Origin: a candidate division BRC1 bacterium HGW-BRC1-1
GTDB lineage: Bacteria > Sumerlaeota > Sumerlaeia > Sumerlaeales > Sumerlaeaceae
DNA length: 64,000 nucleotides
Direction: 5' to 3'
NCBI GenBank assembly: GCA_002842095.1
Contig: PHCB01000001.1
Coordinates: forward strand, 186,001-250,000
Below the pieces are notes generated by a model. That model saw nothing but the letters and a program-made list of their open reading frames with translations, had not been told where the DNA came from and did no database searches. Made by a program: the position numbers and the translations under genes. Positions 26,726-35,700 of the stretch are shown in pieces. Each line of letters starts with the position of its first letter. Position 1 is the stretch's first letter.

Positions 26726-27367
26726 TTACATGCCAGCGTAGCCGCTGCCAGATGCCTGTGTGCGGATGATATCGCCATCGCTGACGGTGCCGTTGGTGGC
26801 GTCGTAGGGCAATGCGATGCTACCCGCTGGATAACCCAAAGCAGCCGCCTTGCCCAACCATCCACCAGGACCATAAGTGCGGTCGGGTCCGGCAGCATTC
26901 AGTTTCCAAGCACCATATTCAGCAATGAGCATCCGGTAATATGTGGACACTGTGGGGGGACTAATACCATTTGCCGCGTCCCAGGTAGATCCCCAAGTTG
27001 CGTCAACGCAGGTATACCGAATATCACGGGCTTGCCAGGTGGTCAGGGCAGCAACCTGACGGAAAACATCCGGATAGCTTACCGTGGTGATGTAGGCAAT
27101 GGGCGTAGAGAGTTCCTTCGGAAGGTACCAATAGTTATACATTTTTGCGACCATGGGGCCGGCAGCATTCGCTCCGTCGAACGGGTACTTGTTCCAGTCC
27201 ACCATGTAAGATTCGATAGCGGTTGAAGCGCTCCGCATGTCGGCCTTGGTGCGCGAAACCTTGGAGCGGACCTGCGCCTCAAGGAAGTTTGGGACTGCGA
27301 TGGCGGCCAAAATCGCAATGATGGCCACAACGATCAGAAGCTCAATGAGAGTAAAACCTTTACGCAT
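26726..27367 (-). CDS. Pseudopilin, tandem paralogue B
   Basis: A 213-residue pseudopilin, the upstream twin of the gene at 25783. The leader MRKG, the helix and the EAQVRSKVSRTKADMRSASTAIESYMVDWNKYPFDGANAAGP segment match nearly residue for residue; differences cluster in the middle (SYPDVFRQVAALTTWQ versus SYQDVFRQVVNATFWQ; ISPPTVSTYYRMLIAEYG). The end is DGDIIRTQASGSGYAGM. An AGGAGGG ribosome site precedes the ATG. The divergence pattern suggests that the variable central surface changes while the assembly helix is held fixed. Confidence 0.92.
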   Translation of the reverse strand: MRKGFTLIELLIVVAIIAILAAIAVPNFLEAQVRSKVSRTKADMRSASTAIESYMVDWNKYPFDGANAAGPMVAKMYNYWYLPKELSTPIAYITTVSYPDVFRQVAALTTWQARDIRYTCVDATWGSTWDAANGISPPTVSTYYRMLIAEYGAWKLNAAGPDRTYGPGGWLGKAAALGYPAGSIALPYDATNGTVSDGDIIRTQASGSGYAGM

Positions 27368-27643
27368 GACAGATAAGCCCTCCTGGCTTAATATATGTTC
27401 TCACCGAACGCGAACTCGATGCTCCTTCAATGAATTTTGTAGGATAGAAGCCAAGTCTGGACATCGCCATTCGGTTGATGAAAACTTCGATCTCGTGAAA
27501 ACCCTTCTGCAAGCATAATTTGAAGGATTTCCAGTCATATTATACCACATTCCCTTCTGTTGCACTCAACATTTTTGCTGGTCGCGTTTATTCCCTTTTC
27601 AATAACCCAACCATCCCAACCCCCTCCGGAGATTCACCCCATC

Positions 27644-29383
27644 ATGCGCATTGCCCTCTGCCAAATCGATACGATCACCGGAAACATTGCTGCCAACACG
27701 CGCCTCATCATCAACGAACTGACCGCCGCCGCGAGGCGCGGCACGCCCCTGGCCGTGTTTCCCGAGATGACGCTGACCGGTTACCCGCCGCGTGATTTGC
27801 TGGAATACGAGTCGTTCATTGCCAGGGCCACCGAGGCTCTTGAAGAAGTGCGCTCAACCTGCGCGGAGCTTGGGGTCGGGGCCATTCTAGGAACGCTGGC
27901 GCCCAACACTTTCGGCGGCAAACAGCCTCTGCTGAATGCCGCCGCGCACATTGCGCCCGACGGCACGCTGCAATTCATCACCAAAAAGCTGCTGCCCAAT
28001 TACGATGTTTTCGACGAGCACCGCTACTTCCGCGCGGCCCCGCCGGAGGCGGTATCGCCCCTGGTCGTAATCCCCGGCGCAGGGCCCGACGGCACCGATC
28101 TGCGCCTCGGAATTTCTGTCTGCGAGGACATCTGGAACGACAACCAGTTCTGGAAGAATGACCGCCTTTACGAATTCGATCCCATCGAGGCCCTCGTGCA
28201 ACAGGGCGCGAATGTGATCATCAACATCAGCGCATCGCCCTTCGTGATCGGCAAGCCGGCCCGACGCCTGGAAATGCTGCGCCACACCGCGCGGCGCTGG
28301 AACATGCCGGTGCTGCTGGTGAATCAGGTGGGTGGTTGCGATCAGGTGGTGTTCGACGGCGGCAGTTGTGTGGTGCTTCCCAACGGACAAATGACCGCCG
28401 TGGCCGGATGGTTTCGCGATGTTACCGTGGATTGGGATACCGCCGAAAGTGTGCAACCCGTTTGCGCTGCGGCCATGGTTCAAGGCCTGGAAGACGACAC
28501 CGCGCAAGTCCTCGCGGCGATCGAACTGGGCCTGCGCGACTACCTGGGCAAGACGGGTTTTACGCAGGTCTTGGTGGGCAACAGTGGTGGCATCGACTCC
28601 GCCGTGGTGACGGCCCTCGCGGTCGATGCGCTGGGCGCTGAAAACGTGATCAGTGTTTCCATGCCCGGCCCTTTCACAAGTCACGAAACCCACGCCGACG
28701 CCACCGCGCTGGCTGCCAACCTTGGCGTGCGCCATTTCGACATCCCCATCGTTGAACCCTTCGACGCATTCAAAAAAGTGCTGGGAGGCAACGCTGCCGC
28801 GCCCCTCATCAGCGAACTTTTCCACGGCGACCCGACCGGTGTCTCCCACCTCGCCAACGAGAATCTGCAGGCACGGCTGCGCGGAAACATCCTCATGTGG
28901 ATTTCCAACGCCATCCGAAACCCGCTGACCATGGTGCTGAGCACCGGCAACAAGAGCGAGGTGGCGGTGGGCTATTGCACGCTGTACGGCGATATGTGCG
29001 GCGGGCTCTCGGTGATTTCCGACGTGCCGAAAATGATGGTGTACCAATTGGCCGCGTTGCTGAACGAGCGATTGAACAATGCCATCCCCCAGTCGGTGCT
29101 GGACCGCGCCCCCAGCGCGGAACTTGCGCCCGACCAGAAGGACAGCGATAGCCTGCCCCCCTACCCGATTCTCGACGAAATCGTGCGCCGCTATGTGGAA
29201 GAGCGCGAGGGAGCCGAGACGATCATCGCTGCAAGCGTGGCCGACCGCGCCACCGTGGAGCGCACGCTGCGCATGATCGACCGCGCCGAGTACAAGCGCG
29301 CCCAGGCTGCCCCGGGCATCAAGGTGACCAGCAAAGCGTTCGGTGTGGGGCGTCGCATGCCCATCGCCCGCGGAAAAGTCTGA
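27644..29383 (+). CDS. nadE: Glutamine-dependent NAD+ synthetase
   Basis: A 579-residue two-domain enzyme that turns nicotinic acid adenine dinucleotide into NAD+. The N-terminal nitrilase-like glutaminase has its Glu-Lys-Cys triad: Glu41 in FPEMTLTGYPPRD, Lys114 in ITKKLLPNYDVFDE, Cys160 in SVCEDIWND. The C-terminal synthetase has SGGIDSA at 314-320 and the STGNKSEVAVGYCTLYGD segment. The ATG at 27644 (MRIALCQID) is the family start; a start at 27560 would add 28 residues with no likeness. It converges on hslU with a 19-base gap. Confidence 0.96.
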   Translation: MRIALCQIDTITGNIAANTRLIINELTAAARRGTPLAVFPEMTLTGYPPRDLLEYESFIARATEALEEVRSTCAELGVGAILGTLAPNTFGGKQPLLNAAAHIAPDGTLQFITKKLLPNYDVFDEHRYFRAAPPEAVSPLVVIPGAGPDGTDLRLGISVCEDIWNDNQFWKNDRLYEFDPIEALVQQGANVIINISASPFVIGKPARRLEMLRHTARRWNMPVLLVNQVGGCDQVVFDGGSCVVLPNGQMTAVAGWFRDVTVDWDTAESVQPVCAAAMVQGLEDDTAQVLAAIELGLRDYLGKTGFTQVLVGNSGGIDSAVVTALAVDALGAENVISVSMPGPFTSHETHADATALAANLGVRHFDIPIVEPFDAFKKVLGGNAAAPLISELFHGDPTGVSHLANENLQARLRGNILMWISNAIRNPLTMVLSTGNKSEVAVGYCTLYGDMCGGLSVISDVPKMMVYQLAALLNERLNNAIPQSVLDRAPSAELAPDQKDSDSLPPYPILDEIVRRYVEEREGAETIIAASVADRATVERTLRMIDRAEYKRAQAAPGIKVTSKAFGVGRRMPIARGKV

Positions 29384-29402
29384 CCGCGAGCTCGCACCGT
29401 AT

Positions 29403-30821
29403 TTACAGCACGAAGCGGCTTAAATCCTGCGCCTGCAAAATCCCTTCGAGGCGGGTCTTTACGTACGCCGCGTCAATAATCACGCGACCCGTTACGCCGT
29501 CGCCGGCGTCGAAGGAAATTTCCTCCAGCACCTTTTCCACCACGGTGTGAAGACGGCGGGCGCCGATGTTCTCGTGCTGCTGATTGGCCTCGAAGGCCGA
29601 GGCTGCAAGCTCGTCAAGTCCGTCCTCGGAGAAAACCAGTTCCACATTCTCCGTGGCCAGAAGGGCGCTGTACTGACGCGGCAGGTTGTTCTCCGGTTCG
29701 CGCAGAATGGCGCGAAAATCTTCCACGGTGAGGGATTCCAGTTCCACGCGCAGCGGGAAACGCCCCTGCAACTCGGGGATGAGATCGCCCGGCTTGCTGA
29801 GGTGAAACGCACCGGCTGCAATGAACAAGACGTGGTCGGTACTGACCGGCCCATGCTTGGTGTTCACCACGCTTCCCTCGACGATGGGCAGGATGTCGCG
29901 CTGCACGCCCTCGCGGGAGACGTCGCGCCCCTGGCCCGATTCGCGCCCTGCGATCTTGTCGATCTCATCGATGAAAATGATGCCGCCGTCCTGCACCCGC
30001 TGGAGCGCTTCCTCTTTCACTTTCTCCATGTCGAGCAACTCTTCCACTGCTTCGGCGGTGAAAATCTCGCGGGCCTGTTTCACCGTCATGCGGGCATCGC
30101 GGGGACGCTTGGGCATGAACGATTCGAACAGCGACTTCATGTCATTCTCGCCGCCCATCATCCCCCCATCGCCACCCATGGGCGAGAAGAATCCCATGGA
30201 GGCCGGACGCGGCGGGGTAACTTTTGCTTCCACTTCGCGGTCTTCGAGTTCGCCCGCGTTGAGTTTCACCCGCAGCTTTTCGCGGCTGCGAAGCCAGCGC
30301 TGCTCGGGCGAGTTCGATGTTTCGTCGCCCTCGGGTGCGGGGGCATTGTAAACCGTGCGAAGCGTTCCATCCACCATGCGCGTTTCGCGCGACATGCCCG
30401 CAGGCGCGGGCAGCAGCGCGTCGAGAATGCGCTCCTCCGCACGGGCCCGCGCCGGCTCCATCACCTCGGCGCTTTTTTCTTCCTTCACCATGGCCATGCC
30501 CTTGTCGGCCAGATCGCGCACCATGCTTTCCACATCGCGGCCCACGTAACCGACCTCGGTGTACTTGGTGGCTTCCACCTTCACGAAAGGCGCGCGAACG
30601 ATGCGCGCCATGCGGCGGGCAATTTCGGTCTTTCCCACGCCGGTGGGACCCATCATGATGATGTTCTTGGGGCTGACCTCGTCACGCAGTTCGGGTCCAA
30701 GTTTCAGGCGCCGGGCGCGGTTGCGGAGGGCGATGGCCACGGCGCGTTTGGCCGCGCTCTGGCCCACGATATAACGATCAAGTTCAGCTACGATTTCTCG
30801 GGGGGTTAGGTTCTCTGTCAT
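29403..30821 (-). CDS. hslU: HslU AAA+ unfoldase subunit
   Basis: A 472-residue ATPase of the HslUV protease. LTPREIVAELDRYIVGQSAAKRAVAIALRNRARR is the family N-terminus; Walker A GPTGVGKT is at residues 58-65, the EVGYVGRDVESMVRDL pore region follows, an intermediate domain spans roughly 110-240, Walker B is IIFIDEIDKI, and the C-terminus LEGILQAQDLSRFVL is the tail that docks on HslV. The peptidase gene hslV, normally directly upstream, is not beside it: the next gene upstream encodes an unrelated secreted protein. Confidence 0.95.
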   Translation of the reverse strand: MTENLTPREIVAELDRYIVGQSAAKRAVAIALRNRARRLKLGPELRDEVSPKNIIMMGPTGVGKTEIARRMARIVRAPFVKVEATKYTEVGYVGRDVESMVRDLADKGMAMVKEEKSAEVMEPARARAEERILDALLPAPAGMSRETRMVDGTLRTVYNAPAPEGDETSNSPEQRWLRSREKLRVKLNAGELEDREVEAKVTPPRPASMGFFSPMGGDGGMMGGENDMKSLFESFMPKRPRDARMTVKQAREIFTAEAVEELLDMEKVKEEALQRVQDGGIIFIDEIDKIAGRESGQGRDVSREGVQRDILPIVEGSVVNTKHGPVSTDHVLFIAAGAFHLSKPGDLIPELQGRFPLRVELESLTVEDFRAILREPENNLPRQYSALLATENVELVFSEDGLDELAASAFEANQQHENIGARRLHTVVEKVLEEISFDAGDGVTGRVIIDAAYVKTRLEGILQAQDLSRFVL

Positions 30822-30887
30822 GGCGTAGAGACACTACAATCCACACCCGGTTCGTTTCATTTCAGGGCGACACGAGGTCGCGATAGA

Positions 30888-31622
30888 TCAGCGGGGCAGG
30901 CGTGCGTAGTCCGCTGCGAACTTGCCGGCTTCTTCTTCCAGCGCTCCGTATTGCGTGGTGCGCCCCTTGAAACCGAAGGCTCCCCGTTCGTACTCCGCCT
31001 GGCCCGTGGCCACATCCAGCACGACCACGTTCAGACTCTGGGCGGTGCCGAAGTATCCAAACGTGCGGCTGTGGCGAAGTTCGCTATCGCAGATACGACC
31101 GACGACAACCTTGTCGACACCCAGTTCACGTCCGATGGCCAGCGGATCAATCTTGGCCAGGGCGGCATTCATCTCTTCGTCCGTCAGTTTGAACTTGGCG
31201 GCCAGTTTTTCGCGCTTGCTGGCGTAATAATATTTAATATCCTGACGCGACACCACCTGCATGACACCCGTACCACGCAGTGCATCCGCGTACAGATCAC
31301 CGGCAATGCGGCCAAGGTTGCCGTTGAAATAGATATTCTGGGAGTTGAACCACCAGCCCCGGATTTCTTTCTCGGCCTTCACGGGCTTCACATCGCGTTG
31401 AAGTTGGCGGTTTTCATCGCGCCACTCCGTGAGGCGGGGCGCCATGGGGAAATCCAACACGGCAACCCGTGGTCCGGTGCACGCGGCAACGTGGGCGGGT
31501 GCACCCTGAGCAACAGCATCGCGGTGGGTTGCGGGCGCGCCCAAAATCATCAGCATCAACATGGCAACAACAATGGCTCTCACAGCGGGTTCTCCCAATC
31601 TGGCATCTCCGCAACACTCCAT
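30888..31622 (-). CDS. Secreted CsgG/TPR-less lipoprotein-like protein of unknown role
   Basis: A 244-residue exported protein. From the ATG at 31622 (GGGGGAA upstream) the N-terminus has a hydrophobic helix (AIVVAMLMLMILGAPA). The mature part begins with PRVAVLDFPMAP and later has a segment predicting an ATP-independent alpha/beta fold with VVSRQDIKYYYASKREKL, GRELGVDKVVVGRI and LNVVVLDVATGQAEYERG. This pattern, a beta strand AVLDF, then LGVDKVVVG, then VVLDVATG, is that of CsgG-like or FlgO-like outer-membrane-associated proteins. No curli genes are nearby, so the role is open. Confidence 0.7.
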   Translation of the reverse strand: MECCGDARLGEPAVRAIVVAMLMLMILGAPATHRDAVAQGAPAHVAACTGPRVAVLDFPMAPRLTEWRDENRQLQRDVKPVKAEKEIRGWWFNSQNIYFNGNLGRIAGDLYADALRGTGVMQVVSRQDIKYYYASKREKLAAKFKLTDEEMNAALAKIDPLAIGRELGVDKVVVGRICDSELRHSRTFGYFGTAQSLNVVVLDVATGQAEYERGAFGFKGRTTQYGALEEEAGKFAADYARLPR

Positions 31623-31768
31623 GCTTCCCCCCGTCGGGTTGTCAAAAAGAAACAGGGACCAGTCTTGTCTTGAAATCCTATTTTTTTTTATGATCATATC
31701 TGCCTGTCGGCGCGCCAACCGCATGGGCAACGCACCGGCACCACCACTTCGAGGAGGATCAAGGGTCC

Positions 31769-32200
31769 ATGCCAACTGTAAATGATATCCTGAAGCGCAA
31801 AGGCAGAGAGGTTCACACGATTGCCCCCGGCGTCAGTGTGCTTGATGCAACCAAACTAATGAACGAACACCGCATCGGTGCGCTGTTGGTAGTGGAAAAC
31901 GACGCCGTGGTGGGCATGTTCACCGAACGCGACGTTCTGACCCGCATAGTGGCCGTGAGTCGCGATCCGGCGGCCACGAAAGTGAGCGAGGTGATGACCA
32001 CCCCCGTGGCGTATTGCACGCCCGAATCCTCGCTGGAAGAATGCAGCGATATTTTTACCGCGCGACACATCCGCCATTTGCCGGTGTTGAGCGAAAACAA
32101 ACTGATGGGTGTCATCACGTCAGGCGATCTTCTCGCCTTCGAAACCACCGCCCACCAACGCACAATCTATTATCTGGAAGCGTACATCCAGGGTCCGTAG
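31769..32200 (+). CDS. Two-CBS-domain protein
   Basis: A 143-residue protein made of a tandem CBS pair (Bateman module): VSVLDATKLMNEHRIGALLVVENDAVVGMFTERDVLTRI, then PESSLEECSDIFTARHIRHLPVLSENKLMGVITSGDLLA. Such modules bind adenine nucleotides and usually regulate partner proteins. A GAGGAGGATC ribosome site is present. It is divergent from the CsgG-like gene, with 146 bases between starts, and followed directly by a MITE-like element. Confidence 0.93.
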   Translation: MPTVNDILKRKGREVHTIAPGVSVLDATKLMNEHRIGALLVVENDAVVGMFTERDVLTRIVAVSRDPAATKVSEVMTTPVAYCTPESSLEECSDIFTARHIRHLPVLSENKLMGVITSGDLLAFETTAHQRTIYYLEAYIQGP

Positions 32201-32223
32201 TTGCTGGATCCGGTCGCCAATTA

Positions 32224-32579
32224 GAGCGGTTTTGACGTAAGTGTTAACATATCCTGCAATCTCGAAATAGTTGGAGCATTGGGTTCGGGGCGACTGTGCG
32301 TGCAGGGGCAAACTGGAGGTCGCGCGGAGGCCTGAGGCAGACCGCTGGACGGATAATGGCTTGCCGATTGCGCACCAGTTGAACCGCTTGCACACCGCTT
32401 GCACACCGCTTGCACACCGGTTGCACGCCGGTTGCACGCCGCCAGCAAGTAGGCAAGTGGGAGGCGGTAGCATCACGCACCCTGCGCTGCCGTGATGGCT
32501 ACCGACATCAGGGATGGGCGGTCACAATTCGACATCCCAACGCACCACGAGTCTATAATCATTTGAATCGAAAACGCTC
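32224..32579 (+). mobile_element. MITE-like non-coding element, copy A (356 bp)
   Basis: The element starts GAGCGGTTTTGA and ends TCGAAAACGCTC, imperfect 12-base terminal inverted repeats (10 of 12 match). It is closely related over its whole length to the inverted copy at 46706-47105. Internally it carries five tandem 11-base units (ACCGCTTGCAC, later ACCGGTTGCAC, GCCGGTTGCAC) at about 32383-32437. No transposase is encoded and the short open frames inside are low-complexity products of the 11-base repeats. TA precedes the left end but does not follow the right end in this copy. Confidence 0.8.
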
Positions 32580-32668
32580 CAGCCTACCCCCCTCCGGGGG
32601 CATGGGCAGATGCGCGGGTCTGCACCTACGGGATGAAGATCGTGTAAGCCCTCTCTGACGACATGCAC

Positions 32669-32703
32669 ACATCTGCGTTCATCTGCGCCATCTGTGGATA
32701 AAA
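32669..32703. repeat. Short CATCTGCG tandem repeat containing a DnaA-box match
   Basis: About three 10-11-base units (CATCTGCGTT, CATCTGCGCC, CATCTGTGG). The last unit forms TGTGGATAA at 32693-32701, a perfect reverse-complement match to the DnaA box TTATCCACA. The match may be a by-product of the repeat. Confidence 0.55.
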
Positions 32704-32723
32704 TGCTCTTTGTGGACCCTACC

Positions 32724-35700
32724 TCAGGCTTCCTTCGTGTAGCGGTTCTCCAGCATTTTGCGGACGGCCTCTTCGGTCACGTTCACGCCCATGATGGCGC
32801 GCATGGCTACGACCTGGTTCAACGCGCCCTTAAGTTCGCGCACGTTGGAATCCACGCGCTCGGCGATCATCATGGCAATCTCGGTGTTGAAACCCAGCTC
32901 GTTGGTTTCGATCTCCCGGTTGAGGATGGCCACGCGGGTCTCGTAATCCGGGGCCGCTATGTCCACAATAACACCGGCGCCGAAACGCGACAGCAGGCGG
33001 TTCTCCAGATGAGCAATGTCCTTCGGTGGACGGTCACTCGTCACAACAATCTGGCGTTTGCTCTGGAACAGCGCGTTGAAGATGTGGAAGAATTCCTCCT
33101 GGGCCCGCTCCTTGCCGGAGAGAAACTGCACGTCGTCAACCACCAGCATGTCGATGTTCTTATACTTGCCGCGGAAGGCGTTCACAGCACTCGTCTGAAT
33201 GGCGTTCACCAGTTCGTCCGTGAAGTCCTCGCTGTTTGTATAAATGATGCGCGCGCGCGGATCCTCCCTCAGCACATGGTTTGCGATGGCGTTCACGAGG
33301 TGGGTTTTGCCCAGCCCCACATCGCTGTACAGGAACAACGGATTGTAAGCCCGCGCCGGGGCATTGGCCACAGCCCGCGCCGTGGCATAGGCGAAGTTGT
33401 TGTGGGTACCCACCACGAAATGTTCGAAGTCGTACTCCTTCACGAGTTGCAGGAAACCGTCGCGGGGTGTGACCGCTCCGGCCAGAGGAACGCCACCGGC
33501 CGGCGTGACGCTTTGAGCCGTTTGCATGGCCACGCGGCGATACGCATCAAGGGCTCTTTCCTGATCTCCCAGCGACGCGTATATCTCCGCCCGCTTGATC
33601 AACGTGGAGGGTCGATCCGGTGAAATTTGCAGGACACGCTCCAACGTCTCCAGCGCGGATTCGTGGTCGTTCGTCTCCACTTGCAGCTCGGACAGATTTT
33701 CCAGCTCGGGGATGGCGATGGTAATCTGGTTCGCAGCCACGAGGGCGTCGGCATAGCGAACCCGCGCCGGGGTGTGACGCGGCGAAACCAGCGTGGCTTC
33801 GCGCTCTGCTTCCAGCGCACCCTCCTCGTTGCTCGCCTCGCGCCGCACGTCGGCAATCAGGTGCAACTCGCCCATCGCCTCGGTGCTCATACCCCCGTCG
33901 CGGTAGAACTTGACCAACTGCAACCGCGCATCAACCAACGCGGGGTTGGCCGCAATAACTCGTTTAACCGCTTCGATGGCGCCGGTGTGGTCGCCCGCTT
34001 CGTGCAGCACGTCGGCCAACTGGCGCAACTGCTCGTGGGCTTTCTCCACGTTGCCGAGGCGCTCGTACAAGCGCACCAGTTCCTCGCGCGCTCCCACGTG
34101 CGATGGTCCCGTAGAAAGCACCTGAAGATAGGTGATCTCCGCGTCGTCGTATTCTTCACGGGCGTGGTAATCACGAGCCAGTTCGAACTGCCGTTCCAGC
34201 GCTTCTTCCGTGCGTCCCAAACGGCGCAGGAAGTCGATCCGGTTCATGCGCAAACGGAGATTAGTGGGGTCGGCCTCGGCAATCTGATCGTACACCAGCA
34301 CCGCGTCGCCCTCGCGCGTTTCTTCCAGCAACAACTCCACCAGGAACAGGCCCCGCGTTACGGCCTCTTCCGCGTGGCCGCCGTCACGCAATAGATTGAA
34401 CAGGTCGTGAAGGGTTTCCACATCGTTGGGCTTGCGATCCAGAACAGAAGCCAGCGTGGCCCGGGCATCCTCGGCGTGGTCGCTCTTCACCTGAACCGCC
34501 GCCAACTGCCGCGCCGCCGCACACGCAGCGGATTCATCACCGCGCAGGAATTCGCACGTAATCAGTTCATACAGAATCTCCGGGTCTTCAGCGGAGAACG
34601 TCAGTGCGTCGCGCAAAACCTGCGATTCCCGGGTGTGCTCGCCCGCCTCGCGATGCTGCAACGCCTGCCGCAAACGGGTTGCTGCTGAAAAAATACGCAA
34701 CTCGATCCGCGAGCGTTCCTCGTCGCCAAGTTTCGCGAACAACTCCGCACGAATTTTCATGGCCGACAACCGCTTGGGAGCGATCTCCAACAGCGCGTTG
34801 AGTTGCGCCATGGCCTCCTTCAATCGGTCCGTTTCGATCAAGCGTGAAGCCAGCGCTTCCGAGACATCGCAGGCTTCTTCATCCCGACCCAACCCCGCCA
34901 GCGCCGTAACCTGTCGCAAGCGCAGGGGCACGTCGTCGGGCATCAAATCCGCCGCCTCGCGGTTAGCCACCAAACCGGCCTCGGCGTCACCAGCCTCGCG
35001 GAGCAGATCCGCGATGGACGTCAGTTCTGTGGCCGCCTCCGGCAGGTTGTTCCGGGCCACAAGGTACTCCACAACCATGCGACGGACTTCCACATCGCGG
35101 GGGTGCTTCTCCACGACCTGCCGCGCAACCGCGAGGGCTTCGTCCGTATCGCCGGCCGTGTGCAACGTTTCTGCCAACGCCCGCCATTGCTCGCGTTCGC
35201 GGGTCGCGTCGCCCGTGTCGCGGAACAACTCGGCCAGACGGCGATGCAACCGCGCCTCGCCCGGAGCATGGCCCAGAGCCTCGAACAGCAGTTTCTCGGC
35301 CTCGGCGGCATCACCCGCCTCTGTTTGCAACCGAGCGAGAACCAGCGCCTTCTCCAGGGCCTCCGAACCCAACTCAACCCGACGCAACAATTCCAACTCT
35401 TCGTACTTCCAGCCAAGATCGTCGGCGAATAGGTCCCCCACTTGCGCGAAGGTGCGGGCGGCCTCTCCGGCGCGACCCGAATTAACCTGAAGTTCGGCCA
35501 GACGGCGGGCCCTGTCGCGCACGTCATCCGACGGCGGCTTGCGCATGCTGAGTTCGAACAACAACTCCGCCGTGGGCAAATCTTCCGGAGCATTGTCCGA
35601 TGCCGACCGAAGGACTTCCCGTGCCTCGGGCAATTTTTTGCCCTTCAGTTTCAGACCGGCCAAATCACGCGCCGCCGCACAGGCTTCCTCACCGTGCTCA

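Noticed and set aside
27887-29047. A 386-codon minus-strand frame opposite nadE
   Set aside because: Mirror frame of a complete NAD synthetase gene; no independent evidence.
32244-32495. Short open frames in both MITE copies encoding HTACTP/KRCASGVQ-type repeats
   Set aside because: They arise from the 11-base repeat in all frames, have no ribosome sites and are not shared in length between copies.
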